Assembly: GCA_018343915.1 (NCBI GenBank)
Contig: JABRWF010000002.1
Span: 1,426,001-1,490,000 of the forward strand
DNA length: 64,000 bases
Direction of reading: 5' to 3'
Origin: Agroathelia rolfsii
Taxonomy: Eukaryota > Basidiomycota > Agaricomycetes > Amylocorticiales > Amylocorticiaceae
Under the pieces are notes generated by a model, which saw only the letters and a list, made by a program, of their open reading frames with translations, ran no database searches and was not told where the DNA came from. This document shows positions 20,690-31,615 of this stretch, one piece after another (position 1 is the stretch's first letter; the number at the start of each line of letters is the position of its first letter). A program made the translations under genes and the position numbers.

Positions 20690-22177
20690 TTAGGCCTGCT
20701 GGCCTTCGGCACCAGGAGCCTGCTGTGCGGGCTGACCGTAGTAGCCTAAAGAAGATAATATTGATCATTTAGTATACAGCCGGGCGTTGAGATACAACAA
20801 AGGGCTACTGACCGCCCCAGTAGTTCTGGTAATAGGCGCTAGCGTCGGTGCCCGCAGGCCACTGAGCTTGTGCACCCTGAGCAGCAGCAGCAGCAGCAGC
20901 CACGTTAGGATCAGATCCCTGCGCGGCACCAGCGATACCAAGGCCAGTGGCTGCTCCTGCCGCACCGGGCTGGGGCATAGCAGGATTTTGAGGGTTAGCG
21001 GCATATCCACCGAATCCGTATTGAGCGTAGTTAGTGGGCTGAGGCATACCGCCATACATGGGCTAATCATAGTCAATCAGAAAACGAAATTAGTCTAAAT
21101 GTAATATTGCCACCGCAGTGCGAAAAAAAGTAACGTACGATGCCTCCGTAAGGAGAAGCAGGCGTAGGGCTCATAGGAGTAGCAGCAGTGGTAGCGCTGC
21201 CATCTGCCTTGTCCTTACCCCAGCTGCACTTGATGGGCCTTCCGTGCACCATCTGGCCTTGGAGCTGGACGATAGCCATCGCGGCGTGTTCATGGGTGTC
21301 AAGCTTGACAAATGCGAAGCCACGGTCCGCCTGCATACGGATCTCGGAAAGATATCCGATAGATTGGAACAGAGGAATAAGGTCCGCCTGTGTGCAATAA
21401 GGGACCAAGTTTCCGACGTAGACGGTTGTGTTGTACGCAGGCGTCTGCTGGACAACGGACTCGTACGAGAGAGGGCCACCCTGGAAGTTCATCGGCGCGG
21501 GGGCACCACCCATGCCACCAGGGGGGCGAGGGCTCATGCCCGCGGGCGCAGCGCCTTGTGTCTTCTGGTTGGCCCAGTTGACTCGGATAGCACGAGAGCC
21601 GAGCCATTCGCCATTCATAGTTGCGATGGCTTGCTCAGCATCGGTCTTGTCCCTGAATGCGAGGAAACCGTAACCACGAGACTTGCCCGAGTTCATGTCC
21701 CACATGACACGCGCATCAGACATGGTACCGAAGGCGCTAAAGGCCTTGGCAAGGACCTCGTCATTGACTTCGGGGCTGAGGTCACCGACGAAGACATGAT
21801 AATGACCAGTAGTGTCCTCCTTATTTTGCTGTCCCTGGTACGCCCAGTTTACACGGATCTCAGTGTCGAAAATCTTTCTGCCGTTGAGGGTCTGCAGTGC
21901 GGTCTCCGCAGCACGCATGTCCATATACTCAACGAAGCCATAGTTGAGACCACCGTGCTGGTAGTTGCGATCAGGGATGATTTTAACATGCTGTACCTGG
22001 CCGGCGACGGCAAAGATCTCGGTGAGCATGTACTCTGTCACACGAGGACTGAGGTTGCCGACGTAAAGGTGAGCCCGTCTCTGTCAAAAGCGGGTGGGGT
22101 CAGGCTACGTAAACGCCCGCGATCTGAGTAATACACACCGGGGCCTCAGCCGGACCACCCATGCCCATTGGATTCAT
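20690..22177 (-). CDS. PUB1: three-RRM RNA-binding protein, TIA1/PUB1 type
   Basis: Exons: complement(join(20690..20745,20813..21062,21139..22080,22139..22177)), 428 aa. Three RRM domains: RRM1 about residues 17-92 (HLYVGNLSPRVTEYMLTEIF; GLNYGFVEYMDM), RRM2 about 104-181 (HVFVGDLSPEVNDEVLAKAF; SRGYGFLAFRDK), and RRM3 about 228-300 (TVYVGNLVPYCTQADLIPLF; DRGFAFVKLDTH). The C-terminal part is Gly/Ala/Gln/Tyr-rich with an eight-Ala run, suggesting a prion-like segment. This order and the NWA motif after RRM1 and RRM2 fit TIA1/Pub1, which bind U-rich mRNA, stabilise transcripts and enter stress granules. The upstream region is strikingly pyrimidine-rich on the sense strand. Confidence 0.92.
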
Positions 22178-22594
22178 GTTAGATAAATGAGTCGTTTACT
22201 TGATATCTGACGATCGGAGATGAGGGAGACTGAGGGGGAGGTATGTGAGGGAAAATAATTACGGGATCGAAGAAAGTGAGAGACGGCGATGGAAGAGACA
22301 GAAAATGAGTCCGTCAGAAAGAGGAGAGAAGAGAGATAGAGAGGTGATGAGAGGTGAGAGGAGAGGAGAGAGACAGAGGAAACAGAGAGACAAAGAGGAA
22401 AAAAAAATAGAGAGAGGAGACGGAGAGAGGCAGATGGAGACCAAGACGAAGAGGGCGGACCAATGCCTTGTGGCGGACACTTGCAGATGCGCCTTTGCCG
22501 CTGCGCCTGCCGGCATCGCTCGGCATCTGTTCTCATCATTGCTGATGACGACGATAATAACTTCCATTCTGCATAATTACTATTACTATCATAT
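22178..22594. other. promoter region with long purine/pyrimidine-skewed tract
   Basis: About 22260-22445 is almost pure purine on the plus strand (GAGA-type runs), so CT-rich on the sense strand of the RNA-binding protein gene. CT-rich leaders are usual in strongly expressed fungal genes. No coding signal. Confidence 0.5.
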
Positions 22595-23822
22595 CTACTT
22601 GTTCGTCGGTACGTTCAGCAGCACATTGCCACCCCCGCTTGGGATATATGTTACATTGCCGTTCGCTGACAGCGACTGCACAATCGCCTTGCTTGCCTCA
22701 ATCTTCCTCAGGGCAACAAAGCCCTCGCCGGCCTTGTCCAGAGCCAACGAAATCGTCTTGGCCGCCTCGGCCTCACCCTCTGCACGAATGACGGCCGCCT
22801 GTCGCTCTTGTTCGGCCTAAAAAGCACGTAAGATGGGCATGGAAGCATTACTAAACACAATGTCACTGAACCTTTTCGACGATAAACTTGGCTCTTTCAG
22901 CATCTTGTTGGGCAATTTGCTTTGCTTCGACGGCCTAGAGTACAGTCAGAATCCTACAGTTTTTTTTTTTTTTATAATTATCCAAAAACATAAGAGCAGA
23001 CCTGTGTAAATTCCTGAAATACAAAAGCAGCGTTAATCAATAATTGTCTCACATGCCCAAGCAGAATATGCGACACTCACTTTGCCGAAAGTCAAGTGTG
23101 TAATTGAGACATCTTCAAGCTGGATATTGAACTCTCCTGCACGCTGCAGCAAGTCCTCACGTATTCTTGCAGATACCTTTTAAAATATACATTAAGGACC
23201 GATAGTTATCAGGATTAATTCCCCCGAACGCACCACCTCACGCTGCGTAATCAACTCGGCAGCGTCGAATTGCGCAACAATGCTCTTGAGCACTTCGTTT
23301 CCAATAGAGGGTAGCACACGCTCATCGTAGTCCAGACCGAGACTTTGATAAATTTTGGGAAGATGCTCAATGTCTGGCCGTGAAAGCACACGCAGAGTGA
23401 GGGTGACCATTTGCAGGTCCTTTGAGCCGGTCGTAGTCGAGATGTTCTACACTATTGCGTCAGTCATAACGCAAATTCATCATGAATCGGCCTAACTTAC
23501 TCTAGGCTTGATGCGGCAGTCATACAGGATGGCACGCTGGAGCCAGGGAACCAGGAAATGGGTGCCTTCGCCAGTGGCCTGAGATTTTATGAGATTTTAT
23601 GACCTAGAGCTTTATTGAACACGGCAAACCGACTTGATTCTTCACACCAGAGAACCTGTCGAACATGACGGCACGGTAGCCGCCTGGGACATCATAGAGA
23701 CTGGCTTGTCCAATGGCAAAAGCAATGCCAAGGGGAACTATAGGATAACATTAGAGACGGTTTCTTCCTGAGTCGTTAAAAGACACGCCTGCAAGACGGG
23801 TAAGTGCGTTTGGTAAAGCCAT
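22595..23822 (-). CDS. PHB1: prohibitin 1
   Basis: Eight exons: complement(join(22595..22816,22872..22934,23002..23013,23081..23176,23234..23446,23501..23578,23634..23737,23789..23822)), 273 aa. SPFH/prohibitin domain: [69 protein letters not shown], and [20 protein letters not shown], then the coiled coil [20 protein letters not shown]. It forms ring complexes with PHB2 in the inner mitochondrial membrane and acts as a scaffold or chaperone. A hydrophobic N-terminal segment ([15 protein letters not shown]) is the anchor. Exon 6 is a 12-nt microexon encoding EFTQ. The first intron (23738-23788) fits frame only as GC-AG. Confidence 0.94.
23581..23600. repeat. 10-bp tandem duplication in a PHB1 intron
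   Basis: Two exact adjacent copies of GAGATTTTAT inside the intron at 23579-23633. It overlaps the acceptor end on the minus strand, where two AG acceptors could compete. Confidence 0.5.
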
Positions 23823-23947
23823 GGTAGTTGACAAGCAATTGCGCGAAGAGCTACAGTAGTAATAACTGAAGTAATTCCTCCGCGTAATGCACCGGCACAC
23901 CAAAATCTGCTTCCGGAAAGCGTAATCACGTGACCATAGGCAGCGAA

Positions 23948-26463
23948 TCAAGCCAGCAGCAAATCTCCCTTCCGATAATCCTCGCCTGCCTCCATCCTAG
24001 CAGAATGGCTCCCAAATTGCATTGCCTTTTTCTTTCTCCCCGCTGCCTCAATCAAGCCCAGATTCTTTGCTGCTAGTCGCAATAGTAATTTATCTCCGAC
24101 GCCAATCTCCAATCGAGGATCCAGCTTAATATGGACTGGAAGTTGAGCTAGGAAGCGGACCACTGAAAGAGACAGGAATGGATGTCGGGCTTCCTTTCCA
24201 TGACAAGATATCTGGATGCCAGCAATATAATTAGTTGAAGACATGCTTGTCTTATGTTTTGGCAAAGCTACTTACACAACGATCATCTCGGCCTAAGTTG
24301 CGACTTGGTATGCGATTAATCTCAAGTTGAAGCTAACAGTTAACAAGGCGTCAATCAGTCCTCTTAGATACTCTTGTACAGATGTGCGATCAACCTCATC
24401 AATGACGGCTTTCCAATCTCCATGTTTGAATGCAGTCCTGTGTCGCCCGTACCCACCTAACAGTTCGTCGGAACCAAGTCCGTTCAGGAGAACTCGAGCA
24501 GGACTGATGTACTTCTCCGGCGGAGAATCTGGAGTCTTTCTGATGCATCCATGGCCTCTGGCGGCAAAATATAATGCCAGTGCCAAACTCTATTATGATG
24601 TAAGATATGCGATGTCATGAACAGAGGCATGGATACTCACGAGATCCATAACTGTGCGAGAAGGGAGCATCGCTGCCTCGACCTCTGCGCGCGCAGCTTG
24701 TGACTCCTACGAGAATTTAGTTAAATGTGGTTACAGACGATTTTTTTTTAGCTTACTTCGAAGGGTATATCCACCTCAACCTTTACAAGTGTTTTATGAG
24801 CTAGACTTTAGACTAGAGGTCGCTCAATAGTCTTACAAAATTCCATACGCGACCGGGACACAACCGGCGCAGCTCTTCCAACTCTTCCAATCCACCTATG
24901 CGATCCGGGACTCTATAGGACGGGGCACCGTCGCTTGGTTTCCTATTCCAATTTGGGTGCTTTGCTCTAAACTTTCTCTGCTGCTTAGTAAGATTTTCCA
25001 AATCTGGGGCATTTTTGGCGTCTATTTTTCGAGGATTCTCAAAAGCAACGTTAAGGAGATCTATTGGCTCCGTTAATGGCACGAACCTATAATTCAGTCA
25101 ACAAACGGCAGGACTGGTAAGAAATTACCCTACTTATGCGCAAGATATGTTACGATTGTAGAGTCGATTCCGCCGCTAAACAAGACAGCCACTCTTGCTT
25201 CGTTTGTATTGGTCCTATCAGGCTGAAGATTTAGTATTAAGGGAGGATTCACTACAACGCACACGTACGAGCGTCTTGGGATGTCTTTAACTTGAAGTTC
25301 TACGCTTCTTTCTAGTTGTTTTATCAAGTCTTGCATAGGTTCCACGAACGGCGCAGGAATGTCGTCTTCAATGTCATACACTGGGTGATCCATTTCCGGA
25401 AGCGTTGTATTCACCGTCACAGGGGTAGCCTAGATATATGTGCTCAGAAGATAGAATATAGTGAACCATGAGTCACTACGACTTGCGAATTGTCGTGAAT
25501 CTTCATTGAATCCTCTTGATAGAAAGGTCAAACATTCTTCGAAGCCCGTAGAAAGCTAAAGATATTCTTAAAGCATGGCTGGATATTATAACTGTCAGGA
25601 CTTACATTTACGCTTTTTGATAGCTTATCCATGTCTAAGCAATATATGTGTTCCGTAGACAGTTCGATAAAGTTATAGAGATCACTTTGGCCCTTCGAAA
25701 CAGATGCGAGTAAAAAGTACATATGTTGGTCGGTAGGCTTGTGTATCAGCAGTGACCGCCGTCCAAGTGGATCGCGTGCGAAGAAAACTCTCCGTGAGGC
25801 GGCCTAAACATGACCATCACTTATTGGGCCCTTTTAAAAATAAAAATGAAAATGAAAAGAACGTACATTGTAATAAACAAGTGCATAAGGTCCTTCTATG
25901 GAACCGAGAAGTGATGGCAGTTCCAAAGGATCGGAGAGGCCTTGTATCCTTTCAAATAGCTTGACACCGTCGTTATCTTGTGGACTAAGCTGAATATCCA
26001 AGACTGGCGGTTATTATCTCCTTTTTCGTCAACATAGATAGACCGAGACCGACATCAAGTCCTTCGAAAATCTGGAAGCCCAAGCAATATCTCAATCGAC
26101 CATCTCTTGAGACGACAACAAACACACTTCTCCGTTCCAGCAGAGGATGTTGCCGTCGTGTATATGAGGTTGCACGATAGGCTGATCACCTCGTAATCTC
26201 AGCTCGGAAGAGAAAAATTCTAATTCCAAAGCAGACTGATCTCCTTCAAGATGTACCATGTAAGATTTTTGAGCATCTGGACCTAAATGTAGATACGCGC
26301 CAGGTTCAGATAATGAGAAGTTGGCGATGAATAATTAAAACCGGGACGGACCCCTCAATGCATTGGCTCGTCGTAGTCCATCAGAGAGTGCATTAAAAGA
26401 TTTGTGATCTCCTATCTGAGAGTCCAGATCGCGATTTTTAACAGAGAAGTAGATGCCACACAT
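23948..26463 (-). CDS. asparagine synthetase domain protein (ASNSD1-like), with apparent frameshift
   Basis: Twelve exons: complement(join(23948..24211,24276..24332,24380..24589,24641..24706,24757..24780,24837..25086,25134..25429,25605..25804,25867..26003,26050..26071,26128..26282,26352..26463)). It starts MCGIYFSV, with Cys2 as the class II glutamine-amidotransferase nucleophile; DPLGRRSLL is also from that domain. The synthetase half has the PP-loop VAVLFSGGIDS, LLNGLGSDELLGGYGRH and RNLGRDDRC...HGKEARHPFL. This matches ASNSD1/YML096W, whose reaction is unproven. In the exon at 25605-25804 the frame changes by one base between LLIHK and PTDQHMYFLL. Removing this as an intron would delete the conserved DPLGRR core, so I read it as a real or assembly frameshift. 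The junctions at 24333-24379 and near 25260 are less sure. Confidence 0.75.
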
Positions 26464-26821
26464 GAGGTGTAATAGTAGTATATAATGCCGCAGTATGTAG
26501 GCTCTCAACTTGAATGTGATTGTTGTTGCTGAAAAGTCCAAGCAGCAATGAAGCTGGCTGGGTCGAGGCCCGGGTTCATAAATATTCGTAAGTCCGACCC
26601 AAATCCAAGCCCACTAACACTCGTCACAATTATTTGTCAAGCGCCAAGATAAATATCATTTGAGCAACCTACTGAAAAAACTACGGTGCAAGAATTGGCA
26701 ACATACGATCCGAGTGAGCGTCAGTGAACGGCGGAGTCTACCTAAGGGAGACTAACATACGTATGCTATACGCAAGCTACATGTACAGAAGAATAAACAA
26801 GAAAGTAGATTTAAACCATGT
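26464..26821. other. intergenic
   Basis: Promoter of the ASNSD1-like gene and 3' flank of the first beta-glucosidase gene; no coding signal. Confidence 0.5.
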
Positions 26822-29800
26822 TCAAATAGTGATAGTTCCAAATAGTCGTCGATCGCGGCTGCTGGCGCCAACGACGATACCTGTGGTGCCTTGGATGACC
26901 TCCCAGGCGGAGGTGGTAACGTCCCAGTAAGAGAACGCATACCGAGATAGATCAAAAGTAACCGTCTACATGGATTTAGCCATGGAGTTGGTTCACGGAG
27001 GCTAGTGAAATGTGCACATACCTGAGATTCTCCGGGTTCCAAATATACACTGTCGAAGCCCCTCAGGACGTAGGGTGGCTCACCAGAGGATTCTGGGAAC
27101 GCGAGATAGAGTTGGGGAGCCTATGATATGTGGTTAAAATAGTTTTGGAAATATCGGTAATGTTGTTTTTACCTCTCCACCAGCGACAGTTCCGTTGTTC
27201 TTGAGAGTGAAGCTGACCGTTACCGCAGTAGAGTGGAGCCTAGCCTTTCTTCAGCACGTACAATAACACAGAACAATATTTTCCATGACTGACGATGGGT
27301 CTAATGAGCTTCCTGGGCCAGTAGGAGGAACAGTCGTGGGGACTGATCCTGACACAACCAGGTCCGAGAAATCAAAGGTTGTGTAACTGTCATAATAGTG
27401 ATGCGATGAGTACAAGATACACATATAGTGTAAATATACAGTCGTCCTCTTACCTCAATCCGAAGCCAAACTCATAGCGGGGCTCAATTCCAGCCTAGCG
27501 TACAAGTCAGATCAGGATTGAAATCGTTATGGAAACAACTCACCGCGTCGAAGTGCCTATAATCGATGAACAGGCCTTCAGTATAGTTGATCTGGACGGG
27601 TGTAAGAGAAATGACTGTGTAATCGACTTGAGCGGCGTAATCCGTGATACTCTTGCCAATGGTGTATGGAAGTTTTCCGCTATACAGAAATTAATAACGG
27701 ACATCAGATATCAGCCAAGCCGAGGGTCAAAGCATGTACCTCGGGTTCCAAGCGCCATACAAGACATCGGTGAGACCATTTCCTATGAAGTGTAAATCAT
27801 TCAAGCCGTGACATTTCTCAATGGAGGAACACATACCAGCTTCTTGACCAGGAAGGCCACTCCAAACCTGTGCATAATCTGAGTTCATCTCTCTCCTTAA
27901 GACATAAAGAGGTTACAAACTAGGCCGGTGACTATTTGATGTATTGTTAGAAAGAAGGCCACATGACACGTCTCTACTGAAACATACCATTGGGGTTCTC
28001 AATCCAGTTTTCAACAACCAAGGGTCCGACAGTGTTGACGACAACGATCGTGTTGTTATTAACACTAGCCACTGCTTCAACGAGGGCATCCTATAGAAAT
28101 CCATTCAGTTTCATGGCGCTATAGACAGGGTCATCTTCTCATTACCCCGCTGTGCCAAGCATATAGATCGTTGCGATCACCCTACAGGCCGTGAGTTGAT
28201 TATATGGCATAGATGTGCAGCCTCAGAGTACTAACCAAGTTACCCTCCACATCATATGAATATTCACCTGGAAACAAGATGCTTATAAGTAATTGAAATC
28301 GTAGCCGCAGAGCATCAAAAAGCTACCTGAGTCTGCTGTGAGGAAGACAAAAGCAACACTTTTCCCGGCAGCGGCGGTCTTCGCCGCCGTGAGATCCGTA
28401 TCGCTTGTAGAGTTTGTGACAACAGTGCCATCGAGAGCAGAGCGATTAGTAATGGCGTCGAGAGGCTATATGTTCATTAGTTTCTTTCTTGCTATTTGAA
28501 CTTCAGTATTAGGCTCACAGCGATCAAGTAAGGATAGTTAGCAGTCCTGATGTAAGAGTTTAGTCAAAAAATAAATAAAAAAAGAATATGCGAAATTCTG
28601 AGCACTTACCCGCTTCCCCATCCCATTCCGAGGACTCCAGTATCACAGTTCCGGTCCGTGCAGCTATTCAGATCATGAGATGCATATTACACACATTCTA
28701 GAGTACGGCATACGCATTAGGGCCATCAGGGTTTGAAGCAGCACCACTACCAATTATGGCAATTGTCTCTGGCTTTTTAAGAGGCAGCGCATTATTTGTG
28801 TTCTTCAGCAGAACGGTGGATGCGGCATCCATTTGTCGGATAAGGCTATGAGGGGCATTAAGCATTAAGAGCGCCGAGTAATTGAAGGTCTCCTTACATG
28901 GAATGGTTGCCCTGTACGTTCACGTGCTGGTTGTATGAGCTACTGGCGTCCTGAGCATCAAAGTTCACAGCGGGATATCCTTCATCTGAAAGGCGGATTG
29001 ATATATTTTAGATTTCAGCACTACGCAACAGACCAGGGTTCCATACCTTGTCCAAGGAAATACCAAGCGCCCAAAATTCTTCGGGCCATGTCCTATATAA
29101 AAAACATAATTGTATTCACTCGACTTCAAGCTGTCTGAGACATATTCACTTACATCAATACGAGACATAGGGACAAGGCCTGCATCCACCGCAAGGATAA
29201 GCGCATCACCGAAAGTACTGGATTACTGCGATTAATAGATGTTATGTCGCTTTAAGTCAAATGGCAAACGTACCTTGTCACTTGTCCGGCAATAAGTCCA
29301 CCTGATGATATAGCAATATTATTGTGAATACTCAAAAACCAAATAAGCAAAACTTGCCAGGCATGCTCATCTAAGACAATCGTTAGTTAGATCCGATGTT
29401 GTATCACATAAAGACTCACATCAAGTCCAGAGTTCGGTGCCAGCGTGGAGTGGAATGCAAACCAATCTTCCATATTGCTTAGAAATCAAATGCGAAAGTA
29501 AGTACCAAGAGCTATCGCTCACCAGACATAACATCTATAGAGCATTAGCATATCTATATAAGTATTCGATAATTTCAGATAGGATGAGTCACATACATCC
29601 TTGGAAGCCTAACTCTGTTTTAAGCAGGCCATTCAGCGTGTCATTGTTCTCGCATGCATATGCGCCATTCACTAGAGATTGTTCCAGATTCTCAGACCAG
29701 CTACATGTGAAGCCACGCTATGAGATTTACCTTGATCTGTGATATATGTTAGAATACTTCTGCGTATAATCTATGCTGCGGATAACTTACTGTAACTGCA

Positions 29801-31126
29801 CATCACTGCGGCCACGTTAGCCTGCACACTTCTCAAGAACTGCGTTCATCGTCCTCAGCAAGCTAGTCAGATTGATTTTCAAGTTTGAATTGCTCACGGG
29901 ATGCAAGTAGACCTCGTGCTGCGTGCTAAAGGCATCATTAGTTGTTAAAACACCTTCATTACCACGCATATACGCACCGATTGTCAACGTTCGAGGACTC
30001 ATACATACGGGAGTGCTCTTGTTCGCTTCAAACGTCCCATGAACTTTGAAATGTATAATGTAATGCATAAAGAAAGGCCTACTAGTTAATGAAATGCTTA
30101 GCGGTGGCCTGAACACCATTTGCCTGAACACCCGTGATGGTCTCATACGAGAGCTCCCCTTGTAAATAAGGATCGCCACCGAAAGCCTCCCAGTTGCGTC
30201 CTGCAGCAGGTGCACGCATCATGTTCCTGGTAAAATATCGTGAATTAGCCTGGATCCATTCATGAAAACATCAGTCACGATCCAGGGACCTACATCATAG
30301 GACCAAGCTGCACGTTCACTCCCTATGTTCAAATGCGTGTACATGTGAGTATCACTTCTAACGAAGACTTTTGTGATGCTGTACCTTGCCACGAAACTCG
30401 GCACCCATGGCCAAACCTCGCTGATAGACCATGGACCTGTTGAAGGTCGCGGCAGCATTGATCCCACTGTCACATGGACGCAAGAGTCAGATGCTCATTT
30501 CGAAATAGAATTAAAACATGACGCACGCAGGGAAAACGGAATTGAGATCAACATCACGTACACCAAGTGCGCTGTCTGTGCAAACAATTTATATATATAT
30601 TTAAATCTGACACACTTCCTTGCGTAGCGACACCGAAGAAACTAACCTTCTAAGCACAAGCCAGGAAATCCGATGCTCGGAATCGAAGAGGTACTACCGG
30701 TGCAGTTTCCTGGGTTAAGCGGAATGAGAGTTTAGATGACTGACCTGATAGTGGCATCATAGTCCAATAACATGTTTACGAACCAGCAAAGTTTCCAAGC
30801 CCTAGCAAACGGTTCATAGGTATATTAATCGTAGACATACTTAGATGATACATACCAGTCGCCAAATACACTTTCTCGCTCAATGACAAGTTACTCACGG
30901 TCGTGTTTGCCTGCGTACCGGGGCACCTTCAGCTATGGATTAAGCATACTGAACCATCCTACTACTAACCTTTGCAAGCGCCGCATTCCAGGCTGCGTTG
31001 TTAACTGTCAAACAAACAGGGTAAATACCGAGGCATAGATCTGCTGGCAAGTAATCACCCACGCTGTGCAGAGACAAGCTCGGCCGCAAGGCCAGCAAGC
31101 GCCAGTGAACTCAAGAGCAGCTTCAT
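26822..31126 (-). CDS. GH3 beta-glucosidase, secreted
   Basis: A gene of some two dozen short exons; the span is given. The start [20 protein letters not shown] is a signal peptide. Main GH3 blocks in order: [95 protein letters not shown] with the nucleophile Asp (its codon split by an intron), [28 protein letters not shown], and a fibronectin-III-like end ([20 protein letters not shown]). It cleaves terminal beta-glucose from cellobiose and other glucosides outside the cell. It has no CBM. A 6-nt microexon at 29731-29736 encodes part of NQV. A close relative in opposite orientation lies at 37848-42297. Confidence 0.88.
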
Positions 31127-31615
31127 AGGTAACAATCCCGAGAAAAAGGGGAACCGATGTACGCCGCCTGCAAGCCAGAGAGAAGAGTGTATTATATAGT
31201 ATCGCTCAAACCTCGGGTATTTGAGTTGAGGCAGCCTGGTATGGTTAAACCGGCTGCAGTTTGCTAACAAACGAGTGAATGGTTATCACGGTAGTAGTGT
31301 GATTGCAGCGGTCATAAGACATCAGAAAATCCTTGTAGCATCTTCTAGCAGGGCATTTGATCTAAGCATGGCCAGATTGGATGCGCGCAGCATGCAAATA
31401 TTGCAGGCACTTCTGCCGCGGCATTCAATGCCCACATGGCTCGCTTCCCAGTGACGTCATAAATAAACAGCGAGACATAAAAATTTGGCCTATTACAGTA
31501 AGATGAGCAGTCTATAGAATATTCATTTGTTTTACAACTACATGCAAATTGTACAAAGGAAAATACAGCCGTGCTACTTCGATTTATTTTATTTTCTTTC
31601 GACCATGTTATAGAT
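31127..31615. other. intergenic with TATA-like site
   Basis: Upstream region of the first beta-glucosidase; a TATATAAT-like element on the minus strand at about 31191-31199 lies some 70 bp before its ATG. The remainder is the 3' flank of GND1. No coding signal. Confidence 0.45.

Noticed and set aside
21118..22131. 337-aa plus-strand open frame
   Set aside because: It is antisense to the three RRM domains of the PUB1-type gene and has no recognisable motif; it arises from codon bias of the real gene.
25430..25604. Extra exon inside the 175-nt intron of the ASNSD1-like gene
   Set aside because: A short open stretch exists after a possible acceptor, but no donor keeps the frame with the next exon.
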